From NCBI GenBank assembly GCA_016201105.1, contig JACQDN010000013.1, forward strand, positions 1 to 64,000: a stretch of DNA of 64,000 nucleotides, written 5' to 3'. Both the position numbers and the translations under genes were made by a program. This stretch comes from Pseudomonadota bacterium. Its GTDB lineage: Bacteria; Pseudomonadota; Alphaproteobacteria; Micropepsales; Micropepsaceae. Each line of letters starts with the position of its first letter. The first letter of the stretch is position 1. Under the pieces are notes generated by a model, which saw only the letters and a list, made by a program, of their open reading frames with translations, ran no database searches and was not told the origin of the DNA. Below are positions 43,779-52,588 of the stretch, in pieces.

Positions 43779-45017
43779 ATGACACTATCCCGCGCCGACT
43801 TGGAAGAACTTGATCGCAAAGATGCGTTGCGCCAATTCCACGCGCGCTTCGTCTTGCCCGATGGCGTCATCTATCTCGATGGCAATTCTCTGGGCGCGTT
43901 GCCCACGGCCACGCCCACGCGGATCGCGTCTTTGATCGAGAAAGAATGGGGCCGCGATCTCATCCGCAGCTGGAACACGCATGGCTGGATCGACATGCAG
44001 GCGCGCGTCGGCGGCAAGATCGGCCGGCTCATCGGGGCGGGCGAGGGCGAGACCATCGTCTCGGATTCGACCTCGATCAACGTCTTCAAAGCGCTCTCGG
44101 CCGCGCTCGCGCTCAATGCCAATCGGCGCTCGATTCTCTCCGAGCGGAACAACTTTCCGACCGATCTCTACATGGCGGAAGGGTTGCTCGGCCTGCTGGA
44201 GCGCGGTCATTGTTTGCGATTGGTGGAACCGGATGAGATCGCCGGCGCCATCGACGGTGATACCGCTGTCGTCCTGCTCACCCAGGTAAGTTATCGGACC
44301 GGCCGCGCTTACGACATGGGCGCAATCACTACGGCAGCGCACGCGAAGGGCGCTTTGACGGTCTGGGATCTCTGTCATTCGGCAGGAGCGATTCCGGTCG
44401 ATTTCTCGGGGGCGAATGCCGACTTCGCGGTCGGCTGCGGCTACAAATTTCTCAACGGCGGCCCGGGCGCCCCGGCATTCATCACGGTCGCGCACCGTCA
44501 CCAAGCACGTGCACGCCCGGCTCTTTCGGGCTGGTTCGGCCACGCCAACCCTTTCGGGTTCGAGGAATCTTACGCCGCGGCCGATGGTATCGCGCGATTT
44601 GCGGTGGGGACGCCGCCGGTGTTGAGCCTCGCCGCGCTTGAAGTGGGCGTCGATCTGATGCTTGAGGCGTCCATCAATGCGTTACACGCGAAATCGCTGA
44701 AGCAGTTTGAGATCTTCCGCGCGCTGATGGCGCAGGAACTAGGCGTGCACGGATTTTCGCTGAGTTCGGTCGATGGCCCGGGCGGGCGCGGCAGCCAGAT
44801 CAGCTACGCCCATCCCAATGGCTGGCCAATCGTGCAGGCGTTGATCGCGAAGGGCGTCATCGGAGATTTCCGCGCGCCGGACATCATGCGCTTCGGCTTC
44901 ACGCCGCTCTATCTGGGATTCGCGGAGCTGTGGGACGCGGTGACGATCTTGCGCGAAATTATGGACACACGTCTTTGGGACGGGCCGGAATATCACCGCC
45001 GCAACAAAGTCACGTAG
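43779..45017 (+). CDS. kynU: kynureninase
   Basis: PLP enzyme of 412 residues. It begins RADLEELDRKDALRQF, has YLDGNSLGALP, STSINVFKAL, WDLCHSAGA (Asp197 binding the pyridine nitrogen) and the PLP lysine in VGCGYKFLNGGPGAPAF (Lys223). It cleaves kynurenine to anthranilate and alanine in tryptophan degradation. ATG 43779 is chosen by homology. No kynA or kynB lies in the window. Together with the di-iron protein it forms a two-gene unit under a probable AraC-type regulator. Confidence 0.95.
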   Translation: MTLSRADLEELDRKDALRQFHARFVLPDGVIYLDGNSLGALPTATPTRIASLIEKEWGRDLIRSWNTHGWIDMQARVGGKIGRLIGAGEGETIVSDSTSINVFKALSAALALNANRRSILSERNNFPTDLYMAEGLLGLLERGHCLRLVEPDEIAGAIDGDTAVVLLTQVSYRTGRAYDMGAITTAAHAKGALTVWDLCHSAGAIPVDFSGANADFAVGCGYKFLNGGPGAPAFITVAHRHQARARPALSGWFGHANPFGFEESYAAADGIARFAVGTPPVLSLAALEVGVDLMLEASINALHAKSLKQFEIFRALMAQELGVHGFSLSSVDGPGGRGSQISYAHPNGWPIVQALIAKGVIGDFRAPDIMRFGFTPLYLGFAELWDAVTILREIMDTRLWDGPEYHRRNKVT

Positions 45018-45071
45018 CGCCGCAACTGGCGAAGAAATTCCGCCGCCTGTCGGCCTTGAGCAATCTGCCAA

Positions 45072-45302
45072 TTATTCGGGCTTGGTGCCTTCCGGCATGA
45101 TGCCGCAACAACTCCTGTTGCACTGTGGTTGGCTCGTCACCTTGGGCCCGCACGGAAAGCAGAAGTAGTGGCGGGGATCGCAGGCGGTGGCGTTGGCAGA
45201 TGTTGTCAGCCCAACATTCGCGACGGTGCTTAAGCTCAGCATCAGGGCGACGGTCGCGGCGAAATTTCCCGCCACGGCCAACAAAGTCACAACTATGCGC
45301 AC
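45072..45302 (-). CDS. secreted six-cysteine peptide, copy B
   Basis: Small exported protein of 76 residues. Residues 1-40 are a signal peptide; the mature part of about 36 residues has Cys41, 48, 51, 61, 65 and 66 in a C-x6-C-x2-C-x9-C-x3-CC pattern with the conserved HYFCFPCGPKV core and a GTKPE tail. The GTG start at 45302 is indicated by GGAGGAG just upstream; the frame extends to a TTG that is part of that ribosome-binding site. It is a tandem duplicate of the gene upstream, probably one operon. Function is unknown. Confidence 0.8.
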   Translation of the reverse strand: MRIVVTLLAVAGNFAATVALMLSLSTVANVGLTTSANATACDPRHYFCFPCGPKVTSQPQCNRSCCGIMPEGTKPE

Positions 45303-45321
45303 GTGAATCTCCTCCAAAAAC

Positions 45322-45549
45322 TTATTCAGGCTTGGTGCCTCCGGGGGTCATTGTGCAACAGCCTTTGCCGCACCTGGTGTCGATTACCTTCGGCCCGCAC
45401 GGAAAGCAGAAATAATGGCGTGGATCGCATTCGGTGGCGCTTGCCGGTGCGGTCAATCCAACATTTGCGGCTGCACTGAGGCTCAGCAGCAAAACCACCG
45501 TTGCAGCGAAGTTTCCGGCTACGGCCAGCAAAGTCATGACAATCCGCAT
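45322..45549 (-). CDS. secreted six-cysteine peptide, copy A
   Basis: Small exported protein of 75 residues, about 70 percent identical to copy B by eye. Signal peptide ends around ASA-TE (38-39); the mature part has Cys41, 48, 51, 60, 64 and 65, the HYFCFPCGPKV core and the GTKPE tail. It starts ATG 45549 with GAGGGG upstream, and its stop is 19 bp before the copy B start. The six cysteines could form three disulfides as in knottin- or defensin-like peptides; this is inferred only from spacing. Confidence 0.8.
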   Translation of the reverse strand: MRIVMTLLAVAGNFAATVVLLLSLSAAANVGLTAPASATECDPRHYFCFPCGPKVIDTRCGKGCCTMTPGGTKPE

Positions 45550-45721
45550 GTTGCATTCCCCTCAGAAGTTGGTCCCGCGCGAAGTCCCGATCAGTCTTCA
45601 ACCGGGTCGCCGCGAGCAAATGCTTTGGCCGACTTCCGATTAAAGAGTCATCCTTTAATTATGCTAGCACGATTGTCGGGCTGGACGCCATTTTCGGTCG
45701 CGCCACAGGCCGCGGAGGGCT

Positions 45722-45901
45722 TCAATTGTTGGGAAAGGGCTTGCGTGACGCCATGTCATCGCCGGGCGAGTTCGCCAGCTTGGCCGCTACATTGAGATAG
45801 GTCTGCCGCAACCGGAGCAGTTCGGCGCGGATCAGTTCATCCTGCGCCAAAGACGCAAGGCGGACGCATTCCTCAGCCCGCTGCGCGTATCTGCCCGGCA
45901 T
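45722..45901 (-). CDS. small conserved-type protein (RAEECxRLA motif)
   Basis: A 59-codon gene on the minus strand. The start MPGRYAQRAEECVRLASLAQ is followed by DELIRAELLRLRQTYLNVAA, a helix-rich pattern like the small RAEECRRLA proteins frequent in rhizobial genomes. The function of that group is unknown. It ends PFPNN. Upstream lies a CTAGGTAGTTTTCCGTACTT segment that may be its promoter region. Confidence 0.7.
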   Translation of the reverse strand: MPGRYAQRAEECVRLASLAQDELIRAELLRLRQTYLNVAAKLANSPGDDMASRKPFPNN

Positions 45902-46091
45902 GCCTAGAACCCCAGCGTTGTCCTGGCGCAGTGTTACGGACCCTGCCGGGGCCGAATAAGTACGGAAAACTACCTAGGCCGTAGCGGCCGGCTCGGCCGG
46001 GGTCATGGGACCGGGAAACCGCCTGGGAAGGGATGGCGGCCCTCGCGGCGCCTTCTCTCAAAGACGCGGCGAGGCGGGAGACAGGGGAGGT

Positions 46092-46856
46092 CTATTTCTT
46101 CGGCTTGCGGAATTTGTAGATGAACTGATCGGTCTTTCCGCGAATCGAAGGATCGAACACCAGTTTGTCGTGCGGGTCCCGGGGATTTCGCAGCACGTTG
46201 CTCTCGCCGGCGAACTTGAAGCCTGCGGCCGTCACTTCGCTTTTCACCGAAGCAGGATCGATGCGGTGCAGCGTGTCGGTATCGCGCAGGCCCGAACCTT
46301 TTTGCGCGACATGATCGAGCACGACGAACGCGCCACCGGGCTTCAGCGCTGCGAACACCGCTTTATTTGCGACGGCGAGATCGACGGGTCCGGTGAAGGA
46401 ATCGTGCAGATCGTGATAGTTCTGCGATGTCCACACGACATCGGCGTATTGCGGGATCGGAAAGTTGGCGATCGAAGCGTGAATATAGGTCACATTGGGA
46501 TAGTTGGGATCAGTGCCGGTCGGGATCGGAACGTTGTTCTTCTTGAACACGGCGTCGAACTCGGTCGGAATGAAGGCGTAAACATGTCCCTTCGGACCAA
46601 CGGCACCGGCAAAGATGCGCGTGAAATATCCTCTGCCGGGAATGAGATCGACAACCACCATGCCGGGCCTGATGCCTGCGAATTTCAACATCTCGGCAGG
46701 TTTGCGATCGGCGTCGCGGGCCGTGTCCTTTTCGGGCCGGTTTTTGTCCGCAATCGCCGCGGCGATATAGGCCGGTGTCTTTGATGTGGCCGCCATGCCG
46801 GCGCCAACGCCCGTCAAGGCAACAACGCCGACGGCCAAAGCCAAAATACGTCTCAT
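46092..46856 (-). CDS. exported class I methyltransferase-like protein
   Basis: Protein of 254 residues with a signal peptide (about 1-22, ending GMA) and a SAM methyltransferase-like fold: VVVDLIPGRGYFTRIF (67-82), HVYAFIPTEF and ADVVWTSQNYHDLHD, with the final FKFAGES and FIYKFRKPKK. It is unusual for a methyltransferase to carry an export signal, and SAM is not expected in the periplasm; a repurposed binding fold is possible. The DLIPGRGY motif departs from the usual DxGxGxG. It is divergent from a TonB receptor. Confidence 0.8.
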   Translation of the reverse strand: MRRILALAVGVVALTGVGAGMAATSKTPAYIAAAIADKNRPEKDTARDADRKPAEMLKFAGIRPGMVVVDLIPGRGYFTRIFAGAVGPKGHVYAFIPTEFDAVFKKNNVPIPTGTDPNYPNVTYIHASIANFPIPQYADVVWTSQNYHDLHDSFTGPVDLAVANKAVFAALKPGGAFVVLDHVAQKGSGLRDTDTLHRIDPASVKSEVTAAGFKFAGESNVLRNPRDPHDKLVFDPSIRGKTDQFIYKFRKPKK

Positions 46857-47082
46857 GAAATTGTCCTCCCCTGGGCGGATACACTCAGCCGCCGGCCGGA
46901 GCCTAGCATTCGAGGCGCGGGGAGATAAACGCGAGGTGCTGACGATACCGTGATGGCGGTCATGCCGCGCAAGCACGGCTTCGATGGACAAATGTTTACC
47001 TTGCAGCGGGCTTTCGCCAGCCGTCATGCTTGCTGGCTTAATTCCTTGTCTGACGGCATATTTTGCGTCCGGGGGGAATTCG

Positions 47083-49146
47083 ATGTCTGGTTCAGTTGCT
47101 CGCTGTGGACGATTGGTGGCTGCCGTCGCCGTCGCCGTTGGCGTTACATGTTTGGCGTTTGCGTCATCAAGCCGAGCTGCCGAAAAGATCGAACAGGTCG
47201 TCGTCACGGGCATGCGACCGTTTCCGGCGGTGGGCGCGAAAGCCTTCTCAATGGTTGCGCTCGATGCCGACGCGCTTTCGCGGACCGACCGCCTTGACGA
47301 TGCGCTCAAGCAGGTTCCCGGACTTTCGCTGTTCCGCCGTTCCACCAGCGTCAATGCCAATCCCACAACCCAAGGCGTATCGCTGCGCTCCATCGCGCCA
47401 TCCGGCGCGGGGCGCGCGTTGGTGTTGCTCGATGGCGTGCCGGTCAACGACCCGTTCGGCGGCTGGGTCATCTGGTCGGCGCTGCCTTGGGAAGATTTGG
47501 GCGGCGCGCAAATTCTGCGCGGCGCCGGCACCGGGCCTTACGGCGCGGGCGCGCTCACCGGCACGATCATGCTCGACGAGCGCGAAAACACGCGCGGGAT
47601 TTCCGTCGCCGACGCCGAAGCGGGAAGCCTCGGCACCTATCGCGCCGGTATCTCGGGCGGTGCGTCGCTCGACGATGTCGATTTCTTCGGTCATCTCTCG
47701 GGCGAACGAAGCAACGGCTGGATTCCCGTTGACGCCAACCATCGCGGCGCGGCCGACAATCATCTGTGGCTTGATTCCGCGTCCGGTTCTTTGCGCGCCC
47801 AAACCATGTTCGGCGATGTGGCGGCGACGGCACGCATTGGCTTCTACGATGAGGCGCGGGGGGCGGGCCTTGTGGGGGCCGAAGCGAAAGCGCACGGAAC
47901 CAACGCCAGTCTCACGTTCAAGCGCGACCCGGACGCGAGCGCTCTGGGCTGGCGTATCCAGCTCTGGATGATCCAAAGCGGATTCTCCAACACTTCGGTT
48001 TCCGTTCCCGCAAGCCGCGCCTTCACAACCCCGGCAAACGACCAGTACGCGACCCCCGCCATGGGATACGGACTCAACGCGTCGCTGCTCGACCACACGG
48101 ATGGTCCCGTCGCCTGGGAAATCGGCAGCGATATCCGGGTCAGCGACGGAGAGACGCGCGAATTGTTTCGCTTCATGAGCGGCGCTTTCCGCAACAACCG
48201 GCGCGCCGGCGGAAAACTTGTAATCGCCGGGCTCTACGGCGAAATCTCATACGACGCCGGCCCTTGGCTCTTCACCGCCGGCGTACGAGGCGACTACTGG
48301 GCGACCTCTCAAGGCCATCTGGTCGAGAAATTGCGTTCGACCGGTGCGATCACTAAGGATCAGGACTTTGCCGATCGTGACGGCATTGTGCCCACCGGGC
48401 GCCTCGGACTGCGACGCGCGGTCGGTGACGGCGACTATCTGCGTGTTGCCGCCTACAACGGATTCCGTCCGGCGACATTGAACGAACTCTATCGTCCGTT
48501 CCGGGTCGGCAATGACGTGACCAACGCCAATGCCGGGCTGATACCGGAAAGGCTCTACGGTGCCGAGGCTGGCTGGGGCGGTCAATGGAACGGTTTCACG
48601 TGGAACACCACGCTATTCTGGAACCGGCTTCACGACGCGATCGCGAACGTCACCATAGGTGTCGTGCACTGCGGACCGGTTGTTTGCGGCGTGCTGCGCC
48701 AACGCCAGAACGCAGGCGACGTCGATGCGCTTGGCGTCGAGGGAGATGTCGGGGCCCGGCTGAACGATGCAATCTCATTGCACGGGGCGTTTTCGGTAAC
48801 AGACGCACGATTTGTTTCCGGCCAACTCAATGGCAAACGCCCGGCGCAGGCTCCGCGCATCACTGTCACGGGTAGTGCTTCATGGCAGGTGAGGGACGAT
48901 TTGGCATTGGACGCCGATGTGCGTTGGGAAAGCTCGCGATTTGAGGACGACTTGAATTCGCTGCGGCTGGGGTCCGCTCTGGAAATCGACGCCCGCGCCA
49001 TGTGGAAATTCGGCGATAGCTGGGCCGCCTATCTCGCGATAGACAACGCCCTGGATGCGGACATCGCGACGGGTGAAACTACGGGCCATGTAGTCAGTTT
49101 TGCCTCGCCGCGGGTCTTGCGCATCGGGCTGACTTATTCGCCTTGA
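47083..49146 (+). CDS. TonB-dependent outer membrane receptor
   Basis: Protein of 687 residues with a signal peptide (about 1-32), a TonB box-like IEQVVVTG at 36-43, an N-terminal plug (PTTQGVSLRSIAPSGAGRALVLLDGVPVNDPF, in parts) and a long beta-barrel ending in the terminal aromatic YSP. The plug and barrel lengths are typical. It imports a siderophore, cobamide or similar under TonB energy; the ligand is unknown. ATG 47083 has GGGGGG upstream. It stands alone, divergent from the methyltransferase-like gene. Confidence 0.87.
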   Translation: MSGSVARCGRLVAAVAVAVGVTCLAFASSSRAAEKIEQVVVTGMRPFPAVGAKAFSMVALDADALSRTDRLDDALKQVPGLSLFRRSTSVNANPTTQGVSLRSIAPSGAGRALVLLDGVPVNDPFGGWVIWSALPWEDLGGAQILRGAGTGPYGAGALTGTIMLDERENTRGISVADAEAGSLGTYRAGISGGASLDDVDFFGHLSGERSNGWIPVDANHRGAADNHLWLDSASGSLRAQTMFGDVAATARIGFYDEARGAGLVGAEAKAHGTNASLTFKRDPDASALGWRIQLWMIQSGFSNTSVSVPASRAFTTPANDQYATPAMGYGLNASLLDHTDGPVAWEIGSDIRVSDGETRELFRFMSGAFRNNRRAGGKLVIAGLYGEISYDAGPWLFTAGVRGDYWATSQGHLVEKLRSTGAITKDQDFADRDGIVPTGRLGLRRAVGDGDYLRVAAYNGFRPATLNELYRPFRVGNDVTNANAGLIPERLYGAEAGWGGQWNGFTWNTTLFWNRLHDAIANVTIGVVHCGPVVCGVLRQRQNAGDVDALGVEGDVGARLNDAISLHGAFSVTDARFVSGQLNGKRPAQAPRITVTGSASWQVRDDLALDADVRWESSRFEDDLNSLRLGSALEIDARAMWKFGDSWAAYLAIDNALDADIATGETTGHVVSFASPRVLRIGLTYSP

Positions 49147-49187
49147 TTGGCGCGTCCTAACGGGGATCGCCGATCGCATCCAATCAT

Positions 49188-50411
49188 TTAAGCGCGGGTC
49201 AGGCGGAACTGTCCAACGTCGATGGAGCCCGCGCGGAATCCACCCTCGCAAGAGGCGAGGTAGTAGATCCACATCCGCCGGAAACGTTCGTCGAAACCGA
49301 GCGGCGCGATCTTGGCCCACTTCTCTTCGAAGGTTTCGCGCCAACGCTTCAAGGTTTCCGCATAGGAAGAGCCGAACGTGCGAACGGTCTCGAAACTCAG
49401 GCCTTGTGCGGTCGCAGCCTTCTTGAGTGCGCCTGGCGAAGGCAACATGCCCCCGGGGAAGATGTATGTCTGGATGAAATCGGCGCGGCTGCGATAGCCG
49501 TCGAAGCGGTGCTCGTCGATGGTGATGACCTGCACATTGGCCATGCCGCCAGGCTTCAGCCGGTCATGCACCACCCTGAAGTAGTGCGGCCAGTTTTCCT
49601 CGCCCACGGCTTCGAACATTTCGATGGAAACGACGCGATCGAAAGTGCCTCGCACATCGCGATAATCGATCAATTGGATATCGACCAGATGCGACAGCTG
49701 TGAACGCTCGATTTCCGCCCGCGCATAGTCGAACTGTTCCTGCGACAGCGTGATGCCGGTAACGTGGCATCCAAATTCGCGCGCCGCGTACGTGGCAAAG
49801 CCACCCCAGCCGCAACCGATTTCCAGGATATGGTGGCCGGGCTTGAGGTCGAGGGTCTCGGCGATGCGCTTCCATTTGTTGCGCTGCGCCTCTTCCAGGC
49901 TCATACCGTTGTGTTCGAACACGGCGGATGAGTAGGTCATTGTCGGGTCGAGCCACTGCGAATAGAACGCGTTGCCCAGATCGTAATGCGCCGCGATGTT
50001 CTTTTTGGCGCGAGTGCGGGTGTTCGCCTTCAGTTTGTGCCTCAGGAAGTTGAAGGCGCGCACTGGCGCGATGCCGTTCAATCCGCCCATCAGGCGGTCA
50101 AGATTGCGCATGCCGAATTCGAAAACTTTCGCCAGATCCGGGCTCGTCCAATCGCCGTCCATATAGGCTTCGGCAAAACCGATATCGCCGCGCGTGATCA
50201 TGCGCCGGAACGTGCGCCCGCGCGCAATGTTGAGAACGGCGTGCGCGCCGTCCTTGGCGGCCTTTAGTCCGCGCTCTGCCCCATTGGCAAAGCGGATCAC
50301 GATCTAGCCTTCGCCGATGTTGGAAAAGCTGCGCAACATGGCGCGGCCCCAGGCCGGCGGGCTCTTGGAATTCAACGCCACTGGTACGGCACGCGTCTCA
50401 CGATCGACCAT
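49188..50411 (-). pseudogene. cfa: cyclopropane-fatty-acyl-phospholipid synthase with in-frame TAG
   Basis: From ATG 50411 (8 bp after the DUF1365 stop, GAGGG upstream) the frame encodes the usual N-terminus, then meets TAG at 50304-50306 (codon 36); the frame then continues intact, and translation can restart at GTG 50300. The remaining 370 codons contain ILEIGCGWGGFATYAA, a complete SAM-binding core, and the C-terminal FPGGMLPSPGALK. Cfa adds methylene from SAM to unsaturated phospholipids in the membrane. It may be disrupted, read through or restarted; a sequencing error cannot be excluded. Confidence 0.8.
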
Positions 50412-50419
50412 GTCATCCC

Positions 50420-51169
50420 TCAAATCTTGGCCGGTGCGCTCGCCTCATCATGCCCGTGATGGGGCACCCCCTTCAACCACAGACGTAACGCCTCAAAATG
50501 GATCGCGGCTACGACTTTCAGCGTCATGAGAGGGTAGCGCAGCAGGGCGGAGGCCAGGGCAAACCGGGTCAATGCCTTCTTTTTCCCCGAAAAAATCGCG
50601 GTCAGAACGGGGGCGCCGGATTCGGTCTCGCGGATCGCGATCCGCACGTCATCGCCCGGCGGACGGATGCGAAAGTCATAGGTGCAGTCCATCGAGAGAA
50701 AGGGCGACACGTAGAAGTCTTTGGCGCAACCGTGCTGCACAAGCGCTCGGTTTCCTTTGGCTGGCATCGCATAGGCATGCCTTTCGCCGAAGGTGTTGTG
50801 GACCTCATAAATGATGGCGGCGAGTTCGCCGTTGCTTGCGTGACAGAACCACACGCTCAAGGGATTGAACACATAACCGAAGAGCCGGGGATAGCAGAGC
50901 AGGCGTATGGGACCGCCGGCAGCAAGGCCCGCGCGCGCAAGCCTGTCGTCGACCCAGTCGCGCAATGGCCGGCCGTCGCCGTGATCCTTGTCGTGAAAAC
51001 TCATCACCGCACCCCGGTTGTGGGCGAACAAAAACTGCGAGCGATCGAGAAGACCGAGTTCGTCGATATCGAGAAGCAGGGAAAAGACGCGATAGCGGAA
51101 ACGGTGATGCGCAGGCCGCGCGCGGCTGTGCGTTACCCAGCCTTCGTAGAGCGAAGACGCGAGGGTCAT
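50420..51169 (-). CDS. DUF1365 domain protein
   Basis: Protein of 249 residues matching DUF1365: LYEGWVTHSRARPAHHRFRY at the start, LLCYPRLFGYVFNPLSVWFC in the middle and the C-terminal FALASALLRYPLMTLKVVAA. The DUF1365 family lies in the same operon as FAD-dependent oxidoreductase and cyclopropane synthase in many proteobacteria, and the genes are thought to act in fatty acid modification (furan or cyclopropane type). The start overlaps the previous stop by ATGA. The exact role is unproven. Confidence 0.88.
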   Translation of the reverse strand: MTLASSLYEGWVTHSRARPAHHRFRYRVFSLLLDIDELGLLDRSQFLFAHNRGAVMSFHDKDHGDGRPLRDWVDDRLARAGLAAGGPIRLLCYPRLFGYVFNPLSVWFCHASNGELAAIIYEVHNTFGERHAYAMPAKGNRALVQHGCAKDFYVSPFLSMDCTYDFRIRPPGDDVRIAIRETESGAPVLTAIFSGKKKALTRFALASALLRYPLMTLKVVAAIHFEALRLWLKGVPHHGHDEASAPAKI

Positions 51170-52518
51170 GCCGCCACCGCTATGTTGCTTCGCGCGATCA
51201 CGACGCGCCCCGACTCGTTTTCGATATTCCACGGTCGGCGGACCTGGCCCGCATCTTCCGCGGCGGCCAGGCCGGCCTGCAAGCCATCTTCATGAAAGCC
51301 TGATCCGAAATAGGCGCCGCAGAACCATGTCCGGCGCAAGCCCTGCAGGTCCCACAGGCTGCGCTGTGCGGCCATGGCATCGGTGTCGAAGATGGGATGC
51401 GCATAATGGAATGTGCTGTAGACCAGCTCCTCACGCGGCATTTTCGGCGGATTGAGCGTTATGAAGAGCGGCGCGCGCCGGTCGATCGATTGCAGCTTGT
51501 TCATCCAATAGGTCACGCAGAGATCGTCATTTCCTCGCGTGTTGCTCTTGCCGATATAGTTCCACGCAGCCCAGGTGCCGCGCGCCTTCGGCATCAATGA
51601 GGAATCGCTGTGCAACACCGCTAAGTTATCGCGATAGCGAAAGCGGCTCAGAATTGCGCATTCCTCGTTGGTCGGTTGGTCCAGCATGGCCAAGGCCTGA
51701 TCGGCGTGAGCCGCGATCACCACCGCATCGTGACGGTGACGCTCGCCGGTTTCGTCGACGATTGTAACGCCATGGCTGTCACGAAGAATCGTCTTTGCGC
51801 CATGCCCGGTAAGGATGTTCTTCTCATAGGACGCCGTCAGCTTGCGCACATATTCGCGTGAACCGCCACACACCGTGCGCCATTGCGGGCGGCCCTTGAG
51901 CTTCAGCAAACCATGATTGTCGCAGAAGCGGGCGAAGGAGAGAGCGGGATAGTTGCGCATGTCGTTGAGCGATGACGACCAGATCGCGGCGCCCATCGGC
52001 AGGAGGTGATAGCGGATGAAGGCGTCCGAATAGTTGCCCCGCTTTACGTATTCCTCGAGGCTGATGCGTTCTGCGTTCGGTTCGTTCAAGAGCTTCGGCG
52101 TCTCGCGGTAGAACCGCAGAAGATCGCGCACCATCTGCCAATAATCGGCGCGAATGAGGCAGGCGGGCTGCACAAAGCCTGGAAAATTGCAGGAATATTC
52201 GAAACCGCCCTCATCGAGCGAAACCGAAAAGAACATGTTGCTCGGCTTGGTTTGCACGCCCAGATGGGCGAACAAGGCGGTCAGATTGGGGTAGTTTAAT
52301 TCGTTGTAGACGATGAAGCCGGTATCGACGGGAATGCGGCCGCGCGGTGTATCGACCTCGACCGTATTCGTATGGCCTCCGATTCTGCCGTCTCGCTCGT
52401 AAAGCGTCACACGATGCTTCTGGGAAAGCAGCCAGGCGGCAGACATGCCGGAGATGCCGCTGCCGACCACGGCGAAGTCGCGCGGCGTGGTCCGCGATCC
52501 CAAAACTGGTTGATGCAC
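51166..52518 (-). CDS. FAD/NAD(P)-dependent oxidoreductase of the RpoE regulon
   Basis: Amine oxidase-type flavoprotein of 450 residues. The Rossmann motif VVGSGISG is at about 17-24 with LYERDGRIGGHT; the C-terminus has WFCGAYFGSGFHEDGLQAG. Orthologues sit next to rpoE-chrR with DUF1365 and cfa genes. GTG 52518 is preferred: CAGGAG lies just upstream. A TGATCC-N18-TATTTT promoter precedes it. The product is thought to modify unsaturated fatty acyl chains; the reaction is not settled. Confidence 0.85.
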   Translation of the reverse strand: MHQPVLGSRTTPRDFAVVGSGISGMSAAWLLSQKHRVTLYERDGRIGGHTNTVEVDTPRGRIPVDTGFIVYNELNYPNLTALFAHLGVQTKPSNMFFSVSLDEGGFEYSCNFPGFVQPACLIRADYWQMVRDLLRFYRETPKLLNEPNAERISLEEYVKRGNYSDAFIRYHLLPMGAAIWSSSLNDMRNYPALSFARFCDNHGLLKLKGRPQWRTVCGGSREYVRKLTASYEKNILTGHGAKTILRDSHGVTIVDETGERHRHDAVVIAAHADQALAMLDQPTNEECAILSRFRYRDNLAVLHSDSSLMPKARGTWAAWNYIGKSNTRGNDDLCVTYWMNKLQSIDRRAPLFITLNPPKMPREELVYSTFHYAHPIFDTDAMAAQRSLWDLQGLRRTWFCGAYFGSGFHEDGLQAGLAAAEDAGQVRRPWNIENESGRVVIARSNIAVAA

Positions 52519-52544
52519 GCTGTTCTCCTGCCCCGGTGATGCGC

Positions 52545-52574
52545 AAAATACGCGGCTCCAGGGTGGGCGGATCA
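52545..52574 (-). promoter_or_regulatory. RpoE-type promoter of the FAD oxidoreductase operon
   Basis: On the minus strand, TGATCC (52574-52569), an 18-nt spacer and TATTTT (from 52550). TGATCC with TA at this spacing is the ECF11 promoter type known from Rhodobacter. About 30 bp then separate it from the GTG start. Confidence 0.75.
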
Positions 52575-52588
52575 TTTCCCTTTAGCTG

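Noticed and set aside
50304-50306. TAG in cfa as a pyrrolysine codon
   Set aside because: No pyl genes or downstream insertion structure are seen, and this bacterial group is not known to use pyrrolysine.
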